From Fusarium oxysporum f. sp. lycopersici 4287 (lineage: Eukaryota; Ascomycota; Sordariomycetes; Hypocreales; Nectriaceae): 64,000 bases of DNA. Position numbers and translations under genes: made by a program. Every line of letters starts with the position of its first letter. The stretch's first letter is position 1. Shown piece by piece: positions 11,283-21,209 of the stretch. Location: assembly GCF_000149955.1 (NCBI RefSeq), contig NC_030989.1:2613839-2677838 (forward strand), in the 5' to 3' direction. The notes under the pieces were generated by a model. The model worked only from the letters and a program-made list of their open reading frames with translations. It did no database searches and was not told the origin of the DNA.

Positions 11283-12656
11283 ATGGCCTCAACTCTCACC
11301 AAACAGTCCCAAATTCTCATTGTTGGTGGCGGAACTTGGGGATGCTCAACTGCCCTCCATCTCGCCCGTCGAGGTTACACCAACGTCATTGTTCTCGATG
11401 TCAATCGCATCCCGTCACCAATATCAGCCGGGCATGATGTAAACAAACTTGCTGGCGGACTTAGTAAGACACTCTATCACAAAACACTCAAACACTGTAT
11501 TAACAGACCAGGCACTGCCGATAGCAAAGGTGATGATGAAGACTCAATCTGGAAAGCACTTAGCTACGCCGCAGCTCAAGGCTGGCTCCACGACCCTGTC
11601 TTCCAACCATTCTGCCACAATACAGGCTCTGTCATGGCTGGCTCAACACCAAAGTCTATCAAGCAGCTAGTAGAAGATGAGATCGGTGACGACATCGACC
11701 AGTATACACCTCTCAACACAGCAGAAGATTTCAGAAAGACCATGCCTGAGGGTATTCTGACAGGCGACTTTCCAGGCTGGAAGGGATTTTACAAGCCCAC
11801 GGGTTCTGGTTGGGTTCATGCTCGAAAAGCCATGAAAGCTGCTTTCGAAGAGAGCGAGAGGCTTGGTGTCAAGTTTATTACTGGTTCTCCTGAAGGAAAG
11901 GTTGAGAGTCTGATCTTTGAAGATGGTGATGTTCGAGGTGCCAAGACAGCAGATGGAAAGGAACACAGAGCGGATCGAACAATCCTGTCGGCTGGCGCTT
12001 CAGCGGAGTTCTTCCTGGATTTTGAGAACCAGATCCGCCCTACCGCGTGGACGCTGGGCCATATCCAGATGACACCAGAAGAAACCAAGCTGTACAAGAA
12101 CCTGCCACCTCTTTTCAACATCAACCAAGGCTTCTTCATGGAGCCTGATGAGGATCTTCATCAACTCAAAATGTGCGACGAACACCCTGGGTACTGCAAC
12201 TGGGTTGAAAAACCAGGTTCAAAACACCCCCAATCCATCCCTTTCGCAAAGCATCAAGTGCCAATCGAGGCTGAACGACGCATGAAGCAGTTTCTGAAAG
12301 ATATCATGCCTCAGCTTGCAGATCGGCCGCTTGTTCATGCTCGAATCTGCTGGTGCGCTGATACGCAGGATAGAATGTTCCTGATCACCTACCATCCTCG
12401 ACATCCCTCACTCGTCATTGCTTCAGGTGATTGCGGCACAGGATATAAGCATATCACATCGATTGGAAAGTTCATCTCTGACTGTATGGAGGGTACGCTT
12501 GAGGAAAGGTTTGCTAAGTTCTGGAGATGGCGACCAGAGAAGTTTACCGAATTCTGGGGCAAGGATCCCTTGGATCGGTTTGGAGCTGACGATAGGATCA
12601 TGGATTTGCCCAAGAGTGATGTAGAGGGATGGACAAATATCAAGAATGATAACTAA
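11283..12656 (+). CDS. FAD-dependent amine/amino-acid oxidase (amadoriase, sarcosine or pipecolate oxidase-like)
   Basis: I model exons 11283-11463 and 11512-12656, 441 residues. The N-terminal Rossmann motif is ILIVGGGTWGCSTALHLARRGY (about residues 11-32), followed by SAGHDVNK, the hallmark of the fructosyl-amine oxidase / monomeric sarcosine oxidase group. Cys340 in ARICWC is a good candidate for the covalent 8-S-cysteinyl-FAD link, and GDCGTGYKH near residues 366-374 is the C-terminal FAD loop. The 48-nt intron has no stop and is divisible by three, so an unspliced frame would simply insert 16 residues. I favour splicing because it has GTAAG, a TTAAC branch and AG, and because splicing restores GGLSTADSKGDDED. 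Substrate is likely a secondary amine or imino acid; the neighbours suggest proline-type compounds. Confidence 0.88.
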   Translation: MASTLTKQSQILIVGGGTWGCSTALHLARRGYTNVIVLDVNRIPSPISAGHDVNKLAGGLSKTLYHKTLKHCINRPGTADSKGDDEDSIWKALSYAAAQGWLHDPVFQPFCHNTGSVMAGSTPKSIKQLVEDEIGDDIDQYTPLNTAEDFRKTMPEGILTGDFPGWKGFYKPTGSGWVHARKAMKAAFEESERLGVKFITGSPEGKVESLIFEDGDVRGAKTADGKEHRADRTILSAGASAEFFLDFENQIRPTAWTLGHIQMTPEETKLYKNLPPLFNINQGFFMEPDEDLHQLKMCDEHPGYCNWVEKPGSKHPQSIPFAKHQVPIEAERRMKQFLKDIMPQLADRPLVHARICWCADTQDRMFLITYHPRHPSLVIASGDCGTGYKHITSIGKFISDCMEGTLEERFAKFWRWRPEKFTEFWGKDPLDRFGADDRIMDLPKSDVEGWTNIKNDN

Positions 12657-12837
12657 GTGTTTTGGTTAGAAGGGAAGCTGAGAATAAAATCAATGTTTCA
12701 AAAGTTCCCCCATGATGTATCCACTTAAAGACATTGGCGGCATCGCGTAGCAGGACCAAGACTCCCTTGGTAAGAGCCTTCCCGGACATTTCCTTGAGGA
12801 AAACCAGCAATGTTCTGATATCTCTTTATAACACGAT

Positions 12838-15479
12838 TCATGAAACCTCTTCCACTGAGGCATTGGAAAATGCTTCTTCAAGCCCATCTTGCAACTGGAT
12901 CCCACCATCATCTGAATTCTCGCTAGACGTGACATCATAATCCGATTCGCTGTCTGAGAAGGGCACAAGTCCCCAGTAAGCTTTGTTATCATCTTCCATC
13001 AATACCCAAGCTGCGATCTGCTTCCGTGGGCAGGATAGGCTATGATAATGATTGCCATCTTCGCAAAAGAACTCAAAAGAAGACAAGCTGACGCCGCAAC
13101 TAAAGCATTCCGGTTCTATCAAGCACATCTCACAAAATTTGCACAGGTTCGAGAGCCCCGGTTGCTGAAAGGGGTATGCCGTGTTTTGTCTGGAGGATGG
13201 CCACGGCTGATCGTCCCAATAGGGACAGTCGCGCTCCCTCCCTTGCCACAACTTTTCAAAATCTCTACGCGTATATCCTGACGTATACCGTGCTTTGCGT
13301 GGATGATATCTCCGAACTCTCAAAATGTCGTAACCGAAATAAGATAGAGCTGCATCCCAGAGATCGCCTTTCGCTGAAGGATTGAAAAGGGAACAAGCTT
13401 CACATGTGGCATTATAAGCATAGTGTGCAGCCAGATATCCATCGTCATCGACAGCCCATACATTACCACCATTTTCTATCAAAAACAATAAAAGGTCCAT
13501 GTATTCCGGTATGCACTCGAGCCAAAAGCAATCTCCAATCATCAGGTGGTGTAGACCTGTTTTCCCATGAAAAAGGCTATTGATATCGTACCCTTTCTTG
13601 AGGAGATTATGAATTTGTCGGCGTGCCTGATGTGGTTCGTAACTCATTGAAATAAAACTTTCAGCGCAAACTATTGGGATCAAATCTTGATTCCTCGTGT
13701 CGCTTGAATCGGCATAAGCAAAAGGACTTATGTAAAGCGTCTGTTCCATTCTGAGGCAGCTGATCTCGTTCTGTTTGGGCTTAGAGATATATCTAGGCTA
13801 AAGACGAAACACTCACATCATCACTGGCAATCCGCTGTATTACAGTTTGAGGTCCCCGGACCTGTAAAGTAATATCGGCTCCAGCAAAAAGCAATGCTTC
13901 GTAATGCTCCGGTGCTCTGTCGTGCTGAAGGGCCATGTGCGATGGAGTTCTGTTATGATGTTATTCCGAGCTGATGATTGCTTGGGACAGTTTTCATACA
14001 TCTGGCTGTCACTCCCTGGTAGAGCTGCAACTTCATCGATATCCAATCCTTGTTCAATTAGGAATTTCAATACCCGGAGATTTCCCACTGAGTGCTGTAT
14101 TAAAAAAAAAAAAAAAAAAAGTCAGCGCCTTCGGTTACAAATTTGACGGCTGAGACTTACGTGGAGTAATGACCATCCATCTGTATCGTGATCATGGATA
14201 TTGGCTTTCCCTCCCTCAATTAGTTGAAGAAGGTCTTGGACTGAGCCGTTTCGGGCTGTGTCAAAAACATGAGAATCTTTGGGTAGAATATTGCAGACCA
14301 TAACGCAAGGCAGCATGCTGCTGAAACTGTTGAATAAAAGCTGCCCCTGATTCACCGACAAGCTGAGCATCTTCTTTGTGCTTTTGGATGTGTAGGTAAG
14401 TTTTGCGATGAAGTCTCTTCTGTTTTCACTTTTTCCCTGTTCCCTTTCGATTTCAGAAGATGGTTTTCGACGTCTCTTAGCTGCCGTGACTGTCATAACT
14501 CCATCATCTGTTTCGATAGTTTTTCGTTTCCGTTCTTGTGAAATTAAAAGCTGTTCGTTCGCTGGTCTCCACAATCTTGTTGCTCCTGAAGAAGTAAGTA
14601 ACACGATCAGATATATCACTTAAACGTACCGGTTTGATTGATCATCATGGATGGAGAAGAGAGGATGATATTTGCCATAAGCGCAAGTTCTTTCGAAACG
14701 TCTTGGCGACAATTTTGACAGGCACCTTCTGACTCGGCAGGTTCTGCATCATTCCGGATACATTCCAGAAGATGCTCAATGTCTTTCAGAAGCTCTTCTG
14801 AATTATCGGACTCGACCACGCATGGCTTCTTCTCTAGTAGTCGCATTAAACGATTGATACTCTCATCCAATGGTGTATCCGGTGAACAGTCCATCTCTTC
14901 GTCGTCCACCTCCATCACCCTTGCCGAAGTGGATGGCGGTTTCCCCTTGGTGACTAGAGTAGCTGCATTGGTTATTTGTAGGGCTGCGATATTTTGTTTT
15001 AGTTGTTTGAGATCGTTCAAGATTTGGGTAGATTGCGTCGCAGTCAAAGACATTTGTTGCGCCTGGATGAGATGGAGCCGAATTGTGAGATGTTGCACAT
15101 GGCCTTGCACCACATGGCGGATATGATCGAGATCTTTTTCTGAGAAACATAGCTTCAGCTTTCTCCAGAGGCGACCTCTTCGACCATCCGAGGTTGAAAC
15201 ATCAAAGGATTTCAGCCCAGAGTCAAGTTCAGCCAAGTCGTCTTTACATTTCTTCGCCGAACCTTCCAACTGAGACTTATCGACATCATCGATAAAAGCA
15301 AAGGATACTTGCTTTAGCCGTTGCAGGATACTCTCGAGCTGCGCAATCTCATTGGTGAGGAAACGAATGACCTCAGGGCCATCTTTGATGGCCGAGAGTG
15401 CCAAATGGATTGATTGAGTCACCGAGAAAGCGACGGTGATAAAGGTGAGAATGCTGGCACCAGCGCCGACAGCTTCCAT
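12838..15479 (-). CDS. PigL_N / ankyrin-repeat protein (NLR-like without NTPase domain)
   Basis: Five exons: 15479-14630, 14585-14161, 14094-14000, 13949-13817 and 13770-12838. The frame is kept at every junction, giving 811 residues. The first 120 or so residues (MEAVGAGASILTFITVAFS, then helices around LTNEIAQLESILQRLK) match the fungal STAND N-terminal domain called PigL_N. A charged, lysine/arginine-rich linker follows. Ankyrin units then begin near VFDTARNGSVQDLLQLIEGG and continue through ...GWSLLHHSVGNLRVLKFLIEQG and SHMALQHDRAPEHYEALLFAGADITLQ. The C-terminal exon has a degenerate repeat and a Cys-rich stretch (CKFCEMC...CFSCG...FFCEDG). No P-loop is present. The second intron has a 19-base T run (message sense) before its acceptor. 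Role probably non-self recognition or signalling, by inference. Confidence 0.85.
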
Positions 15480-16394
15480 TTCCTCGGATATTACTGTAAA
15501 GGGAATTTGAGACGGAAGAGCTAAGGTGGTTGGGAGAGTGCAAGGTTGAAATAGTCTGCCCAGAGAGAAAAGTTCAGCTGGGCTGGTTTATGTAATTGCG
15601 AAATTCAGCGCGGCAAGCACAGCCTGATTTGTGACTTTTAAAGGTACTTCAACTGCTGTCAGCCCAACTTGTCCCACAAGAGCTAAGCCACCACTTAAAG
15701 CTCAGGATGCAGGATACGGAGAATATATTCCAGCACTTCACATCCAATCATTTGGATCAGGCTGTAGCACTCGAGCGGTGAGCTAACAGGGCAGATTCTA
15801 TGGACAGTATGCGAGCATAGAAGTTGTCATTCTATTAGAACTTACTACTAGTCACATGATAGTTTCAGTAATAGACTTCTCATTTCTATTGGCGTCAGGG
15901 TCTGTTCTTGGGCGCTAAACAAGTTAACTCAATCTTCAACCAGTTTGAGACTAACCGTGATCAGTGAGCAAACTCTACTTTGAACAGGACTCTGTAGACC
16001 TCTCAGTACATAAACACAATTGCGGATAGTGATTAAAAGCGAGGCTTCTGTGAATGTGAAATCTGCTTGGAGATTCTCTGTAGGTTCCTTGGAACTGGAC
16101 TTTTGTTCTGATACAGAGACATATGAGACTTGTGATTCCTATAGCAAATGTACTGAATATACGTCATATACGGCTAAGGTATTTCAGAGTGATTAATAGC
16201 TAAGATGGATGTGATACCTGTAGGGGAATATCTATAACTCCCCGACTTGAACGCCAATTCCCCTTCCTCAGTCATAGCACACACATTCTTCATCGCAACA
16301 TCAAACAATACAACGACCAGAAAACATCCTACAAAGAGCCCAATCGCATACGAACCGTCTTCTTGGAAACACTTCTTACGCACACCAAGCCAAA
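15480..16394. other. intergenic
   Basis: Upstream region of the ankyrin gene. The small reverse ORF at 16174-16419 has a hydrophobic stretch but no start context or homology that I recognise, so I do not call it. Confidence 0.45.
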
Positions 16395-16625
16395 ATGTGC
16401 ACCAAATATATGAGAACATGTCTTATATGTCATCATGAGGAGTTTATTAGGTGGAGCCAATGCAATCCTTATACTCTCTGGCTCACACATGGTCAAAATC
16501 CCGCCTCAACCGAACCTAGTGCCGCCTGGCATAATCAATCAGGTCTTCCAGACATCGACGAGGTGCCAATGGATTTCTTCACATCGACAACATGTCCCAA
16601 CGAGGCATGCCCGAGTAAGAACTGA
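16395..16625 (+). CDS. small cysteine-rich hypothetical protein
   Basis: 76 residues starting MCTKY, with AAAA before the ATG. Cys and His fall in a metal-knuckle-like pattern: CLICHH near the N-terminus, a Cys after WSQ, and CPNEAC at the C-terminus. Many short Fusarium proteins begin with Met-Cys and have a C/H pair followed by a late C-P-x3-C, and this fits that loose group. No signal peptide is apparent. It lies alone between the ankyrin gene and the pseudogene. An alternative frame (16435-16671) overlaps it, so the call is tentative. Confidence 0.42.
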   Translation: MCTKYMRTCLICHHEEFIRWSQCNPYTLWLTHGQNPASTEPSAAWHNQSGLPDIDEVPMDFFTSTTCPNEACPSKN

Positions 16626-16907
16626 GGGAGTGAGGAGGAGAATAAGGAGAGCTAGATATGAGAAAGGTTAGCAAGGAATCACTATACTAGCTATATATCA
16701 TAAGACATTCTTTAGCTCTGTGAACTTCGAGCTTCCCTATCGATTATGAATGGTCTGAGCTCGTGTCTTTAATTAGTTTTGGATCTTTTCTCGGCAATAC
16801 ATCCATGCTAGTAGCATTGTCACAGCGACCCTTAATCTGAATTACCAGATACTCAGGAGTGGCATCAGAAAACTTCATAACTACAATTATCATCCACTGC
16901 TATCATC

Positions 16908-19254
16908 ATGTTCCGACCCAAAGAGCCCTTTGAGGGCCAAGAGACGATAGATGCACGTCTGATTGAAACTAATGAAGGCACATATGTGTTATCGTTACAA
17001 TGCGTCAAATTTCCGAAAGCTCGGTCCGACGATTTTATAAAATATCTGCTACGTGAATGGGAACGAGGTGGTGCTGTCATTCTAAAGAACGAAGAGCTTC
17101 TAAAGGCGTTGCAAAACGTTGGACACGGAAAGATGGCCAACTGAGTCTATTGAGGGAATTCTACCTCCTGCTTCCGTAACTCGTTTTCATACAGGCCCGA
17201 TATATGCCCCCGAATGAAAACTTCAAGTTCCTAGATCTTGACCCTAAATTGTAATTAATTATAGTGGGCCATGGACATTTCTCCGGGATGACATCGGTGT
17301 TTAGACGACGGATGACGAGTGGTTCTATCTCTCCCTCCTTTACTACCTACTGAAACAGAACAAAGACGGCACTGTGGAGTTTCCACGACGAGTTTTCGAA
17401 TTGTATCTTCGCTTGCAGGTTGTTTTTGAAGCTGGCGGAGAGAAAATTAGAGTTGTAGTCAGTTAAGCAAGACCTATGACTGCTAGTACTATCCATTTTA
17501 ACAAAGACTTTCAGAGACTGGCTGAGGGATCAACCACTTGTCCTCACACCCAACGTATGGAAAACTGCCGGCCAGTGCTATGGCAAAGCCCCGAAGAATC
17601 CATCCAGCGTGATCTCTAGCTCAATGCTTTCCCCGCCACCCAAAGAATGGGAAGTCTCCAATTTTGAACTTGCCGCTCTTGAGAAGTTCTACAGGGAAAC
17701 GCTACAGATCATGGATGGAGAGGTTAAATCGATTCTCTTGGAGTTCAACAAAGATCCCGATTTCAAGAGGGCGAAGCAAGTGTATCACGCTCTGTAGATA
17801 ATGGAACCAGGCCTGGCGAAGGATGATGTCAAACAGATCAGGTAACGCTACTTGACTCTGTAGAAACTAATAGACTGACTTTGATGAAGGCCATTTTTCG
17901 AAGAGAAACCACGCCTCAAGTTGTCTGAGAAATGCCCTGAGAGGTTCCTTTCGACCGAGTATGTCTGGGCACCAAAGTTAATAAATCGACGCACTGCAAG
18001 CGAGACTTGTCCAGAGCTCGAATCATTCTTTACCGAACTTTAGGGGTTGCCAAAACCGACATCAACGTTGTCTATCTTGAGCTTGTCAACTTGGACCGCC
18101 GGACGATGTTCGATCCCTACGATCTACCCGAGGAACAAGTTAAAAGACTTCTCATACAACTGAGTGAAAGGATTCCAAAACTCGGGCATTTAATTGCTCA
18201 GGAACAACTCCGTGAGAAAAGAAATATCCCCAGTATATGGAAAAGACGGACATGTTCGGTTGTTTTCAGCCTCGAAGCCTTTCCACATCATAGACAGGGA
18301 ATATCTAAATCATAGCTTCAGAGGAAAGGTAAACGTCCTCGATATTGATCACACTACCTTTTGGCTACTAGAACTTTTCTTTGTCTGGATGGGTTTTCAG
18401 AGCAGGTTTCATAGAAACAACCTTATCATGGAACCTGCTTCCTTGACTCCTGGCTCAGTGAATTGGCAGGCAACGCCAGTCATGGATCCAGAGCGAGTTG
18501 ATGGATTCTTGCGGTAAGAACCAATACCCTAACTGCCACCCCGTTGTCTAATGCCTGAAAGCCTCGCCGTTCATTTCAGGAGGTTCCGTACAAAAAATAC
18601 AGAGGAGATAGCCTCACTTGAGCGGCATTTGGAAATGACCAAGATCCATTACTAGGACGAGGGCGACATGAGATGCGTGTTCATCAAGGGACTTCCCTCA
18701 ACTTCTTATGAAACTCCATTTCCGCCTTTCTATATTCACAAACGTCGAAATCACGGGTTGAATATCTACATCTCAAAACAGTCGGCTGAAGTCACGACTT
18801 CAGTTGAGCTGCCTCGCTCTTTGGCTGCGTGGTTGATGGGAGATCCCAAGCATCCAGATGCAAAGCAGGCCGATCCAAAACTCATGTACCGCGTAGGAAC
18901 TATACTCAGGGTTAGATATCACAAAATTTCTGCTATCAAGGATATCCTTGATGGAGAAGGTTTTGTTGATGTTGATACACTGCAATGTTCTATTTATCAT
19001 CCCCAGAGCCAGTGAGTTCCTATGAAACTCATTACCAATAATCCTTGCTAACTGTGTAATAGGAAGCAAAAGTCACCTCGCTTGTTCTCCGCTCAACCGC
19101 CCTCGCTCGTGTCCAGTCGTTCGACTCTAGATTCCAACCGCACTTCGACACCAGCGCAAGTCTATGACTTGTCTGAGCGAGTATGGTCGTTGAGCTTCCA
19201 GGAGAACGAGGACAGCAGCACCACTGAGGATTCAGGCTGGGTAAAATATTTTTA
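16908..19254 (+). pseudogene. decayed 3' part of a large fungal sacsin/HATPase-like protein (tentative family)
   Basis: Successive fragments on the plus strand read as one protein only if breaks are ignored. The first fragment (16908-17144) ends at TGA. A block around 17290-17460 (DEWFYLSLLYYLLKQ, FPRRVFELYLRLQ) lies behind a TAG. The next (17540-17860) has an in-frame TAG after VYHAL and then a plausible donor. A frame change occurs near 18040 (before AKTDINVVYLELVNLD) and another near 18220, before the block GKDGHVRLFSASKPFHIIDREY. The last part is 18668-19015. The order of blocks resembles the C-terminal region of the large fungal proteins with an Hsp90-type ATPase N-terminus, which I judge from memory of the family. 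No ATPase domain is seen upstream, so the copy is also truncated. Confidence 0.6.
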
Positions 19255-19391
19255 GTGGGTAACAAAGCCCGTATGTATCTTGAATTCATAGTCGCGATGT
19301 CTTCATACGCAACCCTTCGTCTCTGGCGGATTTCCGCATCAGTTCAATCCCTCACCCCAACGCCGCCGCTTCCCAACACAAACATTCGGAC

Positions 19392-20076
19392 TTACTTCAC
19401 GTCCTTCATAAGCTCGCTGTCCTTATCGAGCTTTGTCCACTTGTCTTTCCCATCTGGAATATCAACCACTCTCTGAGGGTAGAAGATGTGGCACCTTGAC
19501 CTAGTTAGCCCCATAATAACACATATCTTTGACAGCATAACTTACTGTGGCTGGAAGTTCTCTCGTAGCTGAGGCGTGTCCAGGTTCAAGAGCGTAGGGA
19601 ACAGAAGCACCATGTTTCGTCCCTCATCCATAATCCAGCTTCCGCACTCAGCACATCCGACCTTGCAGGGAAGAACATGCTCATTCTTCTTGGACGAAGT
19701 CTTGTAGAAGCGAAGGTTCTTGACACCGTTCTCAAAGGAGAGGTCTGTCTTTTTGAAGATAGCCGCCCATTGGAAAGGAGCACCTGAATATCATTAGCCG
19801 CTGAACATGTAGTGTACTATTGAGTGAAGTACCGTGGATCTTCTTGCAGTCTATGCAATGGCAGTATTTCGACGCAAGAGGCTTGTCGCTGTTAAGCCAA
19901 TACTGCACCCGACCGCAGTGGCACGAGCCATGAACCTTCTTTTCAAAGTTCTCTCGCTTCTCAGTAGCTTCATCGGGTCTTGTGTAGGGAGGTTGAGTCT
20001 CCCAATCATCATGGTTATCATGGGCGAATTCGTGCTTGTGCCCTTGCATATGCTTCTCGTCGTCGTCAGCGCCCAT
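19392..20076 (-). CDS. GFA (CENP-V/GFA) family metal-binding protein
   Basis: Exons 20076-19833, 19783-19546 and 19494-19392 give 194 residues. The glutathione-dependent formaldehyde-activating fold is recognised from its zinc cysteines: SCHCGRV (about residues 61-67), YCHCIDC (about 74-80) and the CKVGCAECG cluster. The C-terminal HIFYPQRVVDIPDGKDKW block is typical of fungal members. An acceptor 6 nt upstream of the one chosen for exon 3 would add two residues. The N-terminal 50 residues are His/Asp/Glu-rich and unlike the core domain. Despite the family name, most fungal members have unknown substrates. The gene is in tandem with the GH18 gene but separated by its own upstream region. Confidence 0.87.
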
Positions 20077-20240
20077 TGTGATAGATAGATATGATTATTC
20101 TTGGCAACAAATGAATAAAGCTGGTACCTAGATCTAAATTGAAAAGATACGAGATTTAGGATTAAAAAGAAATCTGGGGTTTTGTAGAAATGGTCGCGTG
20201 CCCTTGATCGACGTGGCGCACGGTTGTCGTCATAGATATA

Positions 20241-21209
20241 TCATGACAAGTCTCCATCATGACCCTCATATTTTTTTGCTTCTCCCTCGATCCGATCACT
20301 CGCTAGGACCATTTCCTCCTCGATATATGCACCATTCAACATGTCATTGATCATCTCGGCCCACTTCCACGGCTCCCCGATCTGAGGGCTTGCCTCCGTG
20401 ACACTATTGTAATACTCCCAGCCCATTATTCCTCCGATCCTCGGGTACCTGCTCACCAACTCTTTGAGACACGCGCGCAGCTTTGCTTCTTTTACGTGTC
20501 CGGAGCAATTTGCCGGGCTTGTTACTAGCCCGATGACGACTTTTTCCTGCGGCCAGCCGCGCGCAATTATCGTGTCGTAGTCGCGTGTTTTGCTCATGTC
20601 ACCCCAGCCGCAGTAGAATTGCGTGTTGTACCACGCGATTCGCGAGCCAAGTCCCTTTTCGAGCTCTTCCATGTTGAAGCCTCCGAGATTCTGCCTGTTA
20701 AGCAAAGCTGGTGCGACGGGCGCGAGGGTGATGAGGAAGGATTGTCCAAAGTCTGTCTTGAGGTGATCAATCAGACGGACAACGCCTCCAAGCGACATGG
20801 CCTCTTCAATATCGAGGTCTAGTCCGTCGAAACGCGCCCACGCGATCATCTTGCGCAGAGGTTGATACCATCTGCGAAAACCCTCCAGCGACCCGTCCAT
20901 TTTGGTGTATGACCCTTGAGCTGCGCCTCCAAGCATGCCGAGGACTTTTACACCGGCTTCTTGAAGTTGACGGACTTCATCCCAGAGGGGAATAAACTTG
21001 TCTGCATCATATAGATCATCATTGAGGGTGATGCGCTCAGGCGTGTTGAGGTGGATAGCCGCGATAATGACGTGTGTGACTCCGGTGGCTGGGAGAATTG
21101 AAGGTTGAAGTGAGATGTATTTATCGTCTTTGTAATGCGTCTGATGGTAAAATATGATTCTCTTGTAAGGCTTCGGCTTCGAAGCAGGATCAGTGTGAGG
21201 AACGATCAT
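20241..21209 (-). CDS. GH18-family glycosidase, intracellular type
   Basis: Intronless, 322 residues, without a signal peptide. The GH18 active-site signature is intact at Asp128-x-x-Asp131-x-Asp133-x-Glu135 (FDGLDLDIEE), and GVKVLGMLGG corresponds to the preceding conserved strand. Later barrel elements include WYNTQFYCGWG and GGIMGWEYYNS. The short single-domain form without chitin-binding modules suggests a cytosolic chitinase or endo-beta-N-acetylglucosaminidase-like enzyme acting on chito-oligomers or N-glycans; the substrate cannot be decided from the sequence. Confidence 0.9.
   Translation of the reverse strand: MIVPHTDPASKPKPYKRIIFYHQTHYKDDKYISLQPSILPATGVTHVIIAAIHLNTPERITLNDDLYDADKFIPLWDEVRQLQEAGVKVLGMLGGAAQGSYTKMDGSLEGFRRWYQPLRKMIAWARFDGLDLDIEEAMSLGGVVRLIDHLKTDFGQSFLITLAPVAPALLNRQNLGGFNMEELEKGLGSRIAWYNTQFYCGWGDMSKTRDYDTIIARGWPQEKVVIGLVTSPANCSGHVKEAKLRACLKELVSRYPRIGGIMGWEYYNSVTEASPQIGEPWKWAEMINDMLNGAYIEEEMVLASDRIEGEAKKYEGHDGDLS

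Noticed and set aside
14101..14120. Homopolymer of about 19 A (T on the gene strand) as a possible retroposon tail
   Set aside because: It lies inside a well-supported intron directly before the acceptor, where it serves as an over-long polypyrimidine tract; no duplicated target site or inserted sequence is present.
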